Below are positions 27,454-36,596 of a stretch of DNA of 64,000 nucleotides, in pieces; positions within the stretch are counted from its first letter, which is position 1, and each line of letters opens with the position of its first letter. The notes under the pieces were generated by a model. The model was given only the letters and a program-made list of their open reading frames with translations. It ran no database searches and was not told the DNA's origin. Origin of the DNA: Phyllobacterium sp. OV277 (lineage in GTDB: Bacteria > Pseudomonadota > Alphaproteobacteria > Rhizobiales > Rhizobiaceae); assembly GCF_900104355.1 (NCBI RefSeq), contig NZ_FNIY01000010.1, positions 1 to 64,000 of the forward strand. Reading direction: 5' to 3'. The position numbers and the translations under genes were made by a program.

Positions 27454-28190
27454 GCGCACTCGTCTTGAACAATCTCGACATTTCCTATGGCGAGACACAG
27501 ATCACCCACAGCATCAGCCTTGATATTGCTGAGGGTGAAAGCTTTGCTCTGGTCGGCGAAAGCGGCTCGGGTAAATCAACGGTTCTGAAAGCTGTTGCCG
27601 GGCTTGCGCCGCAATGGACGGGATCAATCACCGCCTTTGGCCAACCGCGCAGCCATGGCATTGATCAGCATTTCGCTAAGCATTGCCAGATGGTGTTTCA
27701 GGACCCCTATGGTTCCCTGCATCCGCGCAAGACGGTTGATGCCATCCTGAGCGAACCGCTGGCCGTTCACGGTATCGGCAGTCAGAACAGCCGTGTTGAG
27801 GATATTCTCGTAGCCGTCGGGCTCGACCGCAAATTCCGCTTCCGCTATCCCCACCAACTGTCTGGCGGCCAGCGCCAGCGTGTTGCCATAGCCCGCGCCC
27901 TGATGCTTGAACCCAAGCTATTGCTGCTGGATGAGCCGACCTCGGCGCTCGATGTTTCGGTGCAGGCGGAAATTCTCAATCTGCTCAAACGCTTGCGCCG
28001 CGAACAGAACCTCACCTTCCTCATGGTGACGCACAATCTGCCCGTCGTCTCGTTTCTCTGTGACCGGCTGGCTGTCATGCGCCATGGGCGGATTGTCGAA
28101 ATAGCCGACGTGGCTGAACTCAAGCGCGGTGCGCTGAAAGAAACCTACTCGCGTGAACTGATGGAAATCAGCGTCGCACATACGGGTTGA
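27450..28190 (+). CDS. ABC transporter ATP-binding protein, DppF type
   Basis: A 246-residue ATPase. Walker A GESGSGKSTVL, signature SGGQRQRVAIARAL, Walker B LLLDEPTSALD, plus the DppF-like VFQDPYGSLHPR after Walker A. An in-frame extension of 42 codons upstream lies inside dppD; the ATG at 27450 overlapping the dppD stop (ATGA) is the natural start. It completes the five-protein peptide-type importer. Confidence 0.92.
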   Translation: MSALVLNNLDISYGETQITHSISLDIAEGESFALVGESGSGKSTVLKAVAGLAPQWTGSITAFGQPRSHGIDQHFAKHCQMVFQDPYGSLHPRKTVDAILSEPLAVHGIGSQNSRVEDILVAVGLDRKFRFRYPHQLSGGQRQRVAIARALMLEPKLLLLDEPTSALDVSVQAEILNLLKRLRREQNLTFLMVTHNLPVVSFLCDRLAVMRHGRIVEIADVAELKRGALKETYSRELMEISVAHTG

Positions 28191-28211
28191 AAAACGATCA
28201 AGGATCAGGAA

Positions 28212-28712
28212 ATGACACAGGAAGACATAGCAACGGCTTTGGCCGAATTTGATGCTGATATCGCCAATGACACAAGCACCGACGGCCCATGGCAGGCATT
28301 GCAGGTGCTGTCGCAAAAGATCATCGGCGCCAAGCTGTTCACCATCATGACCGTCGACATGAAGAATGAACTGGCGCGCCGCGAATATACCTCGGATGCC
28401 AAGAGCTACCCGGTATCAGGCACCAAGCCGATCCATTATGACCGCTGGTTCGATACGGTACACAAGGAGCGCCAGTCCTTCGTTGCCAATACCATTGCCG
28501 ACATTGCGACGGTGTTTTCAGATCATGAAACGATCTGGGCGCTCGGCTGCGGTTCAGTGATCAATATTCCCGTGGTCATTGCAGGCGAACTGCTCGGCAC
28601 CGTCAATTGTCTCGACGTAGAGCATCACTATACGCCAGAACGTGTTGAGCTTTCCAAGCTTCTGGCACTACCCGCCAAGCTGGCGTTCCTTGCTGCCAGC
28701 AAGTCCGCGTAA
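28212..28712 (+). CDS. GAF-domain protein
   Basis: A 166-residue cytoplasmic protein that is little more than a single GAF domain (residues 25-160; core WALGCGSVINIPVVI and GELLGTVNCLDVEHHY). No kinase, HTH or nucleotide-cyclase domain is attached. SD AGGA lies eight bases before the ATG. It follows the DppF-type gene by 21 bp, as the last gene of the transporter operon. Free GAF proteins downstream of amino acid or peptide importers are common in rhizobia; a ligand-sensing role is likely but unproven. Confidence 0.8.
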   Translation: MTQEDIATALAEFDADIANDTSTDGPWQALQVLSQKIIGAKLFTIMTVDMKNELARREYTSDAKSYPVSGTKPIHYDRWFDTVHKERQSFVANTIADIATVFSDHETIWALGCGSVINIPVVIAGELLGTVNCLDVEHHYTPERVELSKLLALPAKLAFLAASKSA

Positions 28713-28733
28713 TGCCGCATAGTCCTGCTCGCT

Positions 28734-29135
28734 CTATGAGCGGGCAGGAATGACCGCGGTTGCCTCGATCTCAATCAACGCGCGATCCTCAAGCAGCGCA
28801 ACAACCTGTACCAATGTCATTGCTGGAAAATGCCGTCCGAAAACCCGGCGATAGGCTTCGCCCAGCCGCTTCTGCTCGGCCACATAGGTCTTTTTGTCGG
28901 TGATGAACCAGGTCAGCCGCACAAGATCGGTCGTCTGCGCACCGGCGCTTGCAAGCACATCGACGATATTGCGCATCGCCTGTTCGGCCTGCTCGACGAA
29001 ATCATCCGTCTCAAAAATCTGGTCCTTGGTCCAGCCGATCTGCCCCCCGACAAAGATGACTTTGCCTTCGGCTGCCATGCCGTTTGCATAACCCTTTGCC
29101 GCTGGCCAGCCCTGCGGATGTATGATCTCTGCCAT
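28734..29135 (-). CDS. RidA family protein at the end of the aryl-CoA operon
   Basis: A 133-residue RidA/YjgF protein of normal length, with the N-terminal VIFVGGQIGW, central LVRLTWFITD and C-terminal VVALLEDRALIEIEATAVIP. The family hydrolyses enamines and imines. SD AGGA lies seven bases before the ATG. It is 51 bp after the aryl-CoA ligase and convergent with the GAF gene, so it belongs to the aromatic operon, where a 2-amino-enone intermediate would be a natural substrate. That role is inference. Confidence 0.88.
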   Translation of the reverse strand: MAEIIHPQGWPAAKGYANGMAAEGKVIFVGGQIGWTKDQIFETDDFVEQAEQAMRNIVDVLASAGAQTTDLVRLTWFITDKKTYVAEQKRLGEAYRRVFGRHFPAMTLVQVVALLEDRALIEIEATAVIPARS

Positions 29136-29186
29136 TCCGGTTTCCTACCTGATTTCTTTCTGGAATACGTCCTGTGCCTGACGCTG

Positions 29187-30809
29187 CTACTGATATGCCT
29201 TGCGCAACTGGAAGCGCTGTATTTTTCCTGTCGCTGTCTTGGGCAGCGCATCGAGAAACTTGATGGAGCGTGGATATTTGTAGGGCGCTATGACCTGTTT
29301 GACATGGTCCTGCAAGCGTTTGATCGTTTCATCCGTCGCTGCCACATCGGCCCGCAGAACCACATGCGCCTGAACGATCTGGCCACGGGTTTCATCGGGC
29401 GCACCGATAACAGCGCATTCACTGACGTCAGGGTGTGCGAGCAGTGCCGCTTCCACTTCCGGCCCGGCAATATTGTAGCCAGCCGAGATGATCATATCGT
29501 CGGAGCGCGCGGCAAAGTGGAAATAACCGTCCTCGTCCTGAAAGAAGGAATCGCCGGTAAGATTCCAGCCATCGCGGACATAATTCTTCTGGCGCTTGTC
29601 GGCGAGATAGCGGCAACCGATCGGCCCGCGCACCGCAAGCCGGCCGATTTCGCCGTGCGGTACTTCTTTCATCCCCTCATCGACAATCACAGCCTGATAT
29701 CCGCTGACGGGCTTGCCGGTTTTACCCGGACCTGAATCCTCCAGCCGGTTGCTGATGAAAATATGCAGCATTTCCGTTGCGCCGATGCCATCAAGCAGTG
29801 GCTTGCCGGTCTTCTGCATCCACGCTTCGTAGATGGGCGCTGGCAATGTCTCACCCGCCGAAACCGCGATACGCAGGGAAGACAAATCTGCACCCTCATT
29901 CATCGCCTGCAACATGACGCGGTAGGCGGTGGGTGCGGTAAAGCTGATCGTTGCCTTATAGGTCTCGATAATATCGATCATCTTTGGCGGCGTTGCCTGT
30001 TCCAAAAGGGTCGCCGCTGCGCCGAAGCGCAGGGGAAAAATCGCAAGACCACCAAGACCGAAGGTAAAGGCCAGCGGCGGCGAGCCGACAAAAATATCAT
30101 CAGGGCGAACACCCAGCACTTCCTTGGCATAGCCATCGGCAATGATCAGAAGATCACGATGAAAATGCATGGTCGCCTTGGGTTCACCCGTGGTGCCTGA
30201 GGTGAAACCAAGCAGCGCAACATCATCGCGGCCGGTTTTCACAGCTTCGAAACGAACAGATTTGTCGAGTGCGATCCGGTCCAGTTCCGCCTCGTGATTG
30301 GCGGTTCCATCAAAGCCGACGACCTTTTTCAGAAACTTGCTGGATTTGGCACAGGTTTCCATGTCTTCAAGCAGGCGCGTATCGCACAGCGCCAAAGATA
30401 TCTCAGCCTTATCGACGATCTGGGTAAGTTCCCCCACCCGCAGCATCGGCATCGTATTAACAACAACCGCACCAACCTTGGTTGCCGCCAGCCAGCAGGC
30501 AACCATAGCCGGGTTGTTGGCGGAGCGGATGAGAACGCGATTACCCGGCTCAACACCGTAATTTTCGACGAGCGCATGGGCGATGCGGTTGGTCCAGTCA
30601 GTCAATTCCTTATAGGTCCGGCGGCGGCCGTTGCCGATCAGCGCGGTATTGTCGCCGAAACCTTTGGCGACCATGGCATCGGTCAGTTCCACGGCGGCGT
30701 TCAGCCATTCCGGGTACTGGAAATTTTCCATCAGCAGCTCAGGCCATTCCTCCAATGGAGGAAGATTATCGCGGGTAAAGTGATCCGTATGCGCCGATGG
30801 TCCCAACAT
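29187..30809 (-). CDS. Aryl-CoA ligase, probably 2-aminobenzoate-CoA ligase
   Basis: A 540-residue member of the adenylate-forming superfamily, closest by pattern to benzoate/2-aminobenzoate-CoA ligases. AMP-binding motif LLGFTSGTTGEPKATMHFHRD is split as P-loop FTSGTTGEPK, then GIGATEMLHIFISN, and the C-terminal lysine lies in LPKTATGKIQRFQLR. It would activate the aromatic acid to its CoA thioester in the cytoplasm, first step of the pathway. SD AAGGGG nine bases before ATG; 5 bp after the acyl-CoA dehydrogenase gene. Substrate assignment rests on the fused monooxygenase/reductase upstream; benzoate or salicylate are alternatives. Confidence 0.82.
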   Translation of the reverse strand: MLGPSAHTDHFTRDNLPPLEEWPELLMENFQYPEWLNAAVELTDAMVAKGFGDNTALIGNGRRRTYKELTDWTNRIAHALVENYGVEPGNRVLIRSANNPAMVACWLAATKVGAVVVNTMPMLRVGELTQIVDKAEISLALCDTRLLEDMETCAKSSKFLKKVVGFDGTANHEAELDRIALDKSVRFEAVKTGRDDVALLGFTSGTTGEPKATMHFHRDLLIIADGYAKEVLGVRPDDIFVGSPPLAFTFGLGGLAIFPLRFGAAATLLEQATPPKMIDIIETYKATISFTAPTAYRVMLQAMNEGADLSSLRIAVSAGETLPAPIYEAWMQKTGKPLLDGIGATEMLHIFISNRLEDSGPGKTGKPVSGYQAVIVDEGMKEVPHGEIGRLAVRGPIGCRYLADKRQKNYVRDGWNLTGDSFFQDEDGYFHFAARSDDMIISAGYNIAGPEVEAALLAHPDVSECAVIGAPDETRGQIVQAHVVLRADVAATDETIKRLQDHVKQVIAPYKYPRSIKFLDALPKTATGKIQRFQLRKAYQ

Positions 30810-30814
30810 TCTCT

Positions 30815-31969
30815 TTATCCCCTTGCAAGTTCATGCCTTGCGATGATTATTTTTTGAACGTCCGACGCACCTTCATAGATGCGCAATGCCCTGATTTCCC
30901 GGTAAAGGCGCTCGACAACGCTGCCTTTGCGAACACCATCTCCACCGTGAATCTGAACCGCCTTGTCGATTACGCTTTGCGCGCGGTCGGTGGCATAAAG
31001 CTTGGCCATGGCGGCTTCCCGGCTGACCCGTTCGGCGCCGCTGTCCTTGAGCCACGCCGCCCGGTAGACGAGCAGCGCCGCCGCATCGATATCGACAGCC
31101 ATATCGGCGATATGCCCCTGCACCATTTGGAGGTCGGACATCGGCGCACCGAACAGGTTACGACCATTGGCACGGCTTACCGCTTCATCCAGTGCACGGC
31201 GAGCAAAACCCAGCGCTGCCGCAGCAACAGTGGAGCGGAAAACATCAAGCACTGACATGGCAATGCGGAAGCCCTGACCCGGCGCGCCTACTAGCGCCGA
31301 GGCTGGTATGCGGCAATTGTCAAAGACAAGCCGCGCCAGCGGGTGCGGAGCGATCACTTCAAGGCGTTCGGCAATGATCAGCCCGGGCGTATCGGCAGGC
31401 ACGATAAAGGCAGAGATGCCCTTGGCACCTTCGCCCTCGCCCGTGCGGGCAAACACCGTATAGACATCGGCGATCCCGCCATTGGAAATCCATGTCTTTT
31501 CGCCATTGAGCACAAAGCCGTCACCGTCACGCACTGCCGACAATTCCAGATTGGCCACATCGGAGCCGGACTGCGGCTCGCTGAGCGCGAAAGCCGAAAG
31601 TGCCTTGCCCGCGCGGGTTTTCGTCAGCCAGAATTGCTTTTGCGCATCGGTGCCAAACAGGGACAGCGCGCCAGTGCCAAGTCCCTGCATGGCAAAGGCG
31701 AAATCAGCAAGCCCATCATGCCGCGCCAGAGTCTCGCGAATGATGCACAGGCTGCGTACATCAAGCTTACTCGTGGCATCAGGATCAACCGCCGTATGCC
31801 TGAGCAACCCGGCTTCTCCGAGCTTTGCAACAAGACCTCGACAGGCGTCGTCGGTGTTCTCGTGATCGATATGGCCCGTATTGGCAACCGCCCATGCTTC
31901 CACCACATCGGCAAGCTGGCGATGCACATCCTCGAAAAACGGCCATGACAGAAAACTGCGATCAATCAT
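30815..31969 (-). CDS. Acyl-CoA dehydrogenase
   Basis: A 384-residue FAD enzyme oxidising an acyl-CoA to its 2,3-enoyl form. Visible marks: [16 protein letters not shown] (substrate/FAD loop), [19 protein letters not shown], and the C-terminal [20 protein letters not shown], which contains the family signature and Arg-rich dimer contact. ATG at 31969, one base after the enoyl-CoA hydratase stop; the 16 further upstream codons run into that gene and are excluded. In context it would handle a ring-opened or alicyclic acyl-CoA. Confidence 0.88.
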   Translation of the reverse strand: MIDRSFLSWPFFEDVHRQLADVVEAWAVANTGHIDHENTDDACRGLVAKLGEAGLLRHTAVDPDATSKLDVRSLCIIRETLARHDGLADFAFAMQGLGTGALSLFGTDAQKQFWLTKTRAGKALSAFALSEPQSGSDVANLELSAVRDGDGFVLNGEKTWISNGGIADVYTVFARTGEGEGAKGISAFIVPADTPGLIIAERLEVIAPHPLARLVFDNCRIPASALVGAPGQGFRIAMSVLDVFRSTVAAAALGFARRALDEAVSRANGRNLFGAPMSDLQMVQGHIADMAVDIDAAALLVYRAAWLKDSGAERVSREAAMAKLYATDRAQSVIDKAVQIHGGDGVRKGSVVERLYREIRALRIYEGASDVQKIIIARHELARG

Positions 31970-31970
31970 C

Positions 31971-32783
31971 TCAATCGCCCTTGAAGACTGGGGTCTGATG
32001 CGCGACGAAGGCGTCATAGGCCCGCTGGAAATCCTGCGTCTGCATACAAAGCGCCTGCGCCTGCGCTTCCGCCTCGATGGCCTGATCGATGGACATGGAC
32101 CATTCCTGATTGAGCATGGTCTTGGTCATCATATGGCCAAATGTCGGACCATCGGCGAGGCGTTTTGCCAGTTTGAAGGCCTCGTCATCCAGCGTTTGCG
32201 CATCAACAATCCGGTTATAAAAACCCCAGCGCTCGCCTTCCTCGGCGGACATGCTGCGTCCGGTGTAAAGCAGGTCGGCAGCCCGGCCCTGCCCGATAAT
32301 GCGCGGCAGGATCGCACAGGCACCCATATCGCAGCCAGCAAGGCCAACACGGGTAAACAGAAACGCGGTTTTGGCAACGGGTGTCGCAAGGCGCAGGTCT
32401 GATGCCATGGCAATGATCGCCCCCGCACCCACGCAGACCCCATCGACAGCGGCGATAACAGGCTTGCCGCAATGCATGATCGCCTTGACCAGATCACCCG
32501 TCATCCGGGTGAACTCCAAAAGGCTTTTCATATCCATCTTCAAAAGCGGGCCGATAATATCGTGCACATCGCCGCCGGAGCAAAAATTGCCACCATTGGA
32601 GCCGAAAACCACCGCCTTGATGTCGTCCGCATAGACAAGCGCGCGAAAGCAGTCGCGCAGTTCCGCATAGCTGTCGAAGGTCAGTGGGTTCTTGCGCTCC
32701 GGGCGATCAAGCGAGATGATTGCAACGCCGTCGGTCACGCTCCATTTGAAATGGGTGGCCTTATAATTTGCCATCTCACGCAT
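31971..32783 (-). CDS. Enoyl-CoA hydratase/isomerase family protein
   Basis: A 270-residue crotonase-fold protein. The oxyanion-hole segments are [18 protein letters not shown] and the [20 protein letters not shown] stretch around residue 115-130. ATG at 32783 has GAGGAA four to five bases upstream and overlaps the marR stop by eight bases; an ATG at 32774 is the alternative. It lies mid-operon in the aromatic CoA pathway; hydratase or C-C hydrolase activity on a ring product is likely. Confidence 0.88.
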   Translation of the reverse strand: MREMANYKATHFKWSVTDGVAIISLDRPERKNPLTFDSYAELRDCFRALVYADDIKAVVFGSNGGNFCSGGDVHDIIGPLLKMDMKSLLEFTRMTGDLVKAIMHCGKPVIAAVDGVCVGAGAIIAMASDLRLATPVAKTAFLFTRVGLAGCDMGACAILPRIIGQGRAADLLYTGRSMSAEEGERWGFYNRIVDAQTLDDEAFKLAKRLADGPTFGHMMTKTMLNQEWSMSIDQAIEAEAQAQALCMQTQDFQRAYDAFVAHQTPVFKGD

Positions 32784-33279
32784 CGTGTTCCTCCCCGCTG
32801 TGCAAGCCCTGCGCATGTTCGATTGTATCCAGCGTTGCGAGAAGCCCGGCTGTCACATCTCCCGGAAGGCCGCCGAAAATCTCATTGATCCAGAGTTCAT
32901 GCGCTGCCGCCATTTTGGCGAACTCATCTCTGCCGCGCTGCGTCAGCCGCACCAGCATGGCGCGTTTGTCGCCAGCAACGGGCACACGCAGCACCGCGCC
33001 ATCCGAGACAAGCCGTTCGATAATGCCGGTGACATTGCCGTTTGAGACTCTCAACGCCGAAGAAAGCTCACTCATCTTCAGCCCTTCTTCGAACCGGTAG
33101 AGCGCGGCCATGACATCAAAGCGCGGCAAAGTTGTATCGAACTTGACCCGCAAGTTTTCGCGAACAACCGCTTCGACATGCTTGGTGGCTTTCAGCATTT
33201 TCAGCCAGACGCGCAGGCTCTGCTTCACCTGTTCAGGTTCTGTTTTGCGGGAGGCGGAAGGATTGTTCTTGCTGCTCAT
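32776..33279 (-). CDS. MarR family transcriptional regulator of the aromatic cluster
   Basis: A 167-residue winged helix-turn-helix regulator. DNA-binding part: [20 protein letters not shown] then [20 protein letters not shown], and the wing Asp-Lys-Arg in [18 protein letters not shown] at 33279 follows GGAGG by six bases and overlaps the SDR stop (ATGA); 74 upstream codons of open frame are excluded. MarR proteins in such clusters usually sense the aryl-CoA product. The paired palindromes at 36388-36415 are the probable operator. Confidence 0.88.
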   Translation of the reverse strand: MSSKNNPSASRKTEPEQVKQSLRVWLKMLKATKHVEAVVRENLRVKFDTTLPRFDVMAALYRFEEGLKMSELSSALRVSNGNVTGIIERLVSDGAVLRVPVAGDKRAMLVRLTQRGRDEFAKMAAAHELWINEIFGGLPGDVTAGLLATLDTIEHAQGLHSGEEHDA

Positions 33280-34040
33280 ACTTCGCCTCCTGAAATGGAT
33301 ATGGCCTGTCCGGTGATCGAGCCTGAGTTTGGGCCGCATAGCCAAAGCACCGTCTGCGCAATCTCCTGCGGCTGGATCAGCCGCTTCTGCGGATTGGATG
33401 CGACAAGCGCGGCGACTGCCTCGCCGTGACTTTTGCCGGTCTTTTGCATGATGGTTTCGATGGACCGTTCCAGCATCGGCGTCTCGGTGAACCCCGGACA
33501 AACAGCGTTCACCGTAATATCGGTTTTTGCCAGTTCCAGCGCCAGTGACTGGACGAGCCCGATAACACCATGCTTGGCAGCGGCATAGGCGGCCACATAG
33601 GGATAGCCTTTCAAACCAGCCGTCGAGGCAATGGCAATCAGCCGCCCATTATTTTTCGCTGTCATGGCAGAAAGCGCATGCTGGAAGGTCAGGAAAACAC
33701 CCGTCAGATTGAGATCAATCTGGCTTTGCCATGTCTTCAAATCCAGCTTCTGAAATGGTGTGCTTGTCGCCGAACCCGCATTGGCAATTGCAATATCGAG
33801 TGAACCCGTTTCGCTCTGGATACGATCAAACAGGAGCCGGGAGGATTCCTCGTCAGTTACGTCAACAGCGATAGGAATGATCAGTTTGGATTGCCCGGCA
33901 ACCTCGTTAAGCGCTTCGATGCGGCGACCCGCTATCACAACCCGTGCGCCCTCACCTGCCAGTGCAAGCGCTATGGCTGCTCCCACGCCGGAACCGCCAC
34001 CGGTAACCAACGCAATCTTACCTGCGAGCGACCGTTCCAT
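33276..34040 (-). CDS. SDR-family dehydrogenase
   Basis: A 254-residue classical SDR with intact motifs: TGGGSGVG for cofactor binding, NAGSA near residue 88, Ser in IASTAG and YAAAK (Tyr and Lys) around residue 150, and a C-terminal GQAISISGG. It abuts the monooxygenase stop with no gap. In the pathway it may oxidise a 3-hydroxyacyl-CoA or an alicyclic alcohol. Annotators would often label it 3-hydroxyacyl-CoA dehydrogenase or FabG-like. Confidence 0.87.
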   Translation of the reverse strand: MERSLAGKIALVTGGGSGVGAAIALALAGEGARVVIAGRRIEALNEVAGQSKLIIPIAVDVTDEESSRLLFDRIQSETGSLDIAIANAGSATSTPFQKLDLKTWQSQIDLNLTGVFLTFQHALSAMTAKNNGRLIAIASTAGLKGYPYVAAYAAAKHGVIGLVQSLALELAKTDITVNAVCPGFTETPMLERSIETIMQKTGKSHGEAVAALVASNPQKRLIQPQEIAQTVLWLCGPNSGSITGQAISISGGEV

Positions 34041-36338
34041 TTACGCGCCCTCAATGGGAGCGATGACTTCGGCGCGCTCCGCCAGACGGTAGATTTGATC
34101 CCGGCCGGGATAATAGGGTTTTGGCCAGGTCACACCCTTGTCACCCAGCGTCACCGCCGCATGCAACGTCCAATAGGGATCAGCCAGATGCGGGCGGGCA
34201 AGACAGACAAGATCAGCACGTCCGGCGAGCAGGATGGAATTGGCATGATCAGGCTCGTAAATATTACCGACGGCCATGGTCGCCATACCCGTTTCGTTGC
34301 GGATACGGTCCGAAAACGGGGTCTGGAACATGCGGCCATAGACAGGCTTGGCATCGACTGAGGTCTGACCAGCCGAGACATCGCAAATATCGACACCGGC
34401 TTCCTGCAGCATCCGTGCGATCTCAACCGCATCTTGCGGTGTGATGCCTTTGTCACCCATCCAGTCATTGGCGGAAATGCGCATCGAAATGGGCTTTGCC
34501 GATGGCCAGACGAGGCGCACCGCCCGGAAAATCTCAAGCGGATAGCGCATGCGGTTTTCCAGCGAACCGCCATATTCATCCGTGCGATTATTCATCACCG
34601 GGGTTATGAACGACGAGAGCAAATAGCCATGCGCCGCATGGATTTCCAGCATGTCAAAACCGGCTCTGTCTGCCATCTCAGCCGAAGCCACGAACTGATC
34701 ACGCACACGATCCATATCGGCGCGGGTCATTGCCGTTGGTGTCTGATTGTCGGGGGACCAAGATAAATCAGACGCGGAAAGCACCGGCCAGTTGCCCTCA
34801 GGCAAAGGCACATCCGTTCCTTCCCAGCCAAGACGGGTCGATCCCTTCGCACCGGAATGGCCAAGCTGACAACTGATCTTCGCTTCGGTTTCCGCATGGA
34901 CAAAATCAACAATGCGCTTCCACGCCGCTTCATGCTCAGGCGTGTACATGCCGGTACAACCGGGGGTGATCCGCCCTTCCGGACTGATGCAGGTCATCTC
35001 GATAGTCACGAGGCCAGCACCGCCCTTGGCACGCTCGCCGTAATGCACGAGGTGCCAGTCGGTGGGCGTGCCGTCAACAGCCTTGTACTGCGCCATCGGC
35101 GAGACGACGATGCGGTTTGTCAGCGTCATATCGCGCAGCTTGAACGGTGCAAACATTGGCGCGCGGCGCGTTCCCTTTTTTGCGCCGGCCTTTTCCTGAA
35201 ACCAGCCTTCCGCGCTTCCCAACCAGTTCCGGTCGCGCAGGCGCAAATTCTCGTGGCTGATACGCTGCGAGCGGGTCAGCAGTGAATAGTTGAACTGCAC
35301 CGGATCAAGCTCGAAATAGCGCTCGACTTCCTCGAACCATTCAAGCGAATTGCGCGCCGCCGATTGCAGCCGCAGCACCTGCAAGCGCCGCTCGTCCTCA
35401 TATTTGGCGAAGGCGTCTGCAATGGATTTTTCCGCATGGAGATAATTGGCGAGGGCAATCGCGCTTTCCAGCGCCAGTTTTGTGCCCGAACCAATGGAAA
35501 AATGCGCTGTAGCTGCCGCATCGCCCAGCAACACCACATTGTCAAACGACCATTTTTCACACAGAACACGCGGAAAACTGATCCATGCGGAGCCGCGAAT
35601 GTGAGTGGCATTGGTCATCAATGCATGACCGCCGAGATATTTGGCGAAAATCCGCTCGCAGACCGCAATGGATTCCTGCTGGCTCATACTGCCAAAGCCG
35701 AACTTGTCCCATGTCTCCTGACTGCACTCGACAATGAATGTCGCCGTATCGCCGTCAAACTGATAGGCATGCGCCCAGACCCAGCCGTGCTCGGTTTCCT
35801 CGAAAATGAAGGTGAACGCGTTGTCGAATTTCTGGTGTGTGCCAAGCCAGACAAATTTGCATTTACGGGTATCAACTTCAGGCTTGAAATGTTCAGCAAA
35901 GACCGTGCGGGTGCGCGAATTCAAACCATCGGCAGCAACGACCAGATCATAAGTCTTCGCCAGCGCCGGTATATCATCAACGGGTGTTTCGAATTGCAGG
36001 TTTACGCCCAGTTCACGGGCGCGGTCCTGCAAAAGCATCAGCAGTTTCTTGCGCCCGATGCCGCAAAAGCCATGGCCGGTTGAAACGGTTTCGGTCTGCT
36101 TGAAGTGAACGGCGATATCATCCCAATAGGCAAAATGCGCGCGGATCGCATCAGCACTCACCGGATCGTTGGCCGCAAGGTTCGCCAATGTCTCGCTTGA
36201 AAGCACGACGCCCCAGCCGAACGTATCATCAGGCTTGTTGCGCTCGATCACGGTGATGTCGTGGCCGGGATTGCGCAGCTTCATGCTGATCGCGAAATAG
36301 AGACCGGCGGGTCCTCCTCCAAGGCAAGCGATCTTCAT
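34041..36338 (-). CDS. Flavin monooxygenase/OYE-reductase fusion (2-aminobenzoyl-CoA monooxygenase/reductase type)
   Basis: A 765-residue two-enzyme fusion. Residues 1-385 are a PHBH-type FAD monooxygenase ([18 protein letters not shown]; second FAD motif [18 protein letters not shown]). Residues about 392-765 are an Old Yellow Enzyme FMN reductase ([20 protein letters not shown], catalytic His region [13 protein letters not shown]). This exact arrangement is known for the Azoarcus evansii aerobic anthranilate enzyme, which hydroxylates and reduces 2-aminobenzoyl-CoA to a non-aromatic 2-amino-5-oxocyclohexene-carboxyl-CoA; databases often name homologues salicylyl-CoA 5-hydroxylase/oxidoreductase. 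First gene of the minus-strand operon, divergent from the uptake operon. Confidence 0.88.
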   Translation of the reverse strand: MKIACLGGGPAGLYFAISMKLRNPGHDITVIERNKPDDTFGWGVVLSSETLANLAANDPVSADAIRAHFAYWDDIAVHFKQTETVSTGHGFCGIGRKKLLMLLQDRARELGVNLQFETPVDDIPALAKTYDLVVAADGLNSRTRTVFAEHFKPEVDTRKCKFVWLGTHQKFDNAFTFIFEETEHGWVWAHAYQFDGDTATFIVECSQETWDKFGFGSMSQQESIAVCERIFAKYLGGHALMTNATHIRGSAWISFPRVLCEKWSFDNVVLLGDAAATAHFSIGSGTKLALESAIALANYLHAEKSIADAFAKYEDERRLQVLRLQSAARNSLEWFEEVERYFELDPVQFNYSLLTRSQRISHENLRLRDRNWLGSAEGWFQEKAGAKKGTRRAPMFAPFKLRDMTLTNRIVVSPMAQYKAVDGTPTDWHLVHYGERAKGGAGLVTIEMTCISPEGRITPGCTGMYTPEHEAAWKRIVDFVHAETEAKISCQLGHSGAKGSTRLGWEGTDVPLPEGNWPVLSASDLSWSPDNQTPTAMTRADMDRVRDQFVASAEMADRAGFDMLEIHAAHGYLLSSFITPVMNNRTDEYGGSLENRMRYPLEIFRAVRLVWPSAKPISMRISANDWMGDKGITPQDAVEIARMLQEAGVDICDVSAGQTSVDAKPVYGRMFQTPFSDRIRNETGMATMAVGNIYEPDHANSILLAGRADLVCLARPHLADPYWTLHAAVTLGDKGVTWPKPYYPGRDQIYRLAERAEVIAPIEGA

Positions 36339-36387
36339 CAGGCATACTCCCGTTAAACCCCGCTCATCGTGTCACCGCATCAAAATA

Positions 36388-36415
36388 ATTTCAAGCATGA
36401 AATTTCAAGCTTGAA
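36388..36415. promoter_or_regulatory. Two adjoining palindromes, likely MarR operator
   Basis: ATTTCA-AGCA-TGAAAT (36388-36403) is followed directly by the perfect palindrome TTCAAGCTTGAA (36404-36415). Both contain TTCAAGC. They lie in the divergent 138-bp region between the monooxygenase gene and the start of the uptake operon, where one MarR protein could repress both directions. Confidence 0.65.
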
Positions 36416-36476
36416 TAATTTTCAATTTATGGGGATAGTCAGTTTAAGCAGAGCAAACTGCAGGGGGGGATGCGAT

Positions 36477-36596
36477 ATGGAAAACTATATCCAAACCGAG
36501 GTGAAGGATGGTTACGCCATCCTGACACTGACGCGCCCCGATGCAGGCAATGCGGTATTCCCAGCCAAAGGCCAACCTGACTTCAGGAGGCGCTAA
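36477..36596 (+). pseudogene. Enoyl-CoA hydratase remnant, internally deleted in frame
   Basis: Only 39 codons, with a good GGGGGG signal seven bases before the ATG. The first 24 residues (YIQTEVKDGYAILTLTRPDA with GNA after it) match the N-terminus of PaaG-type enoyl-CoA hydratases; the last 13 (FPAKGQPDFRRR) look like the C-terminal tail of the same proteins, which typically end in F-x-x-K-x-x-P-x-F. About 220 middle residues are gone but the frame is kept and the stop overlaps the next ATG by one base. It cannot be an active hydratase; it may survive because its translation delivers ribosomes to the next gene. Confidence 0.7.
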
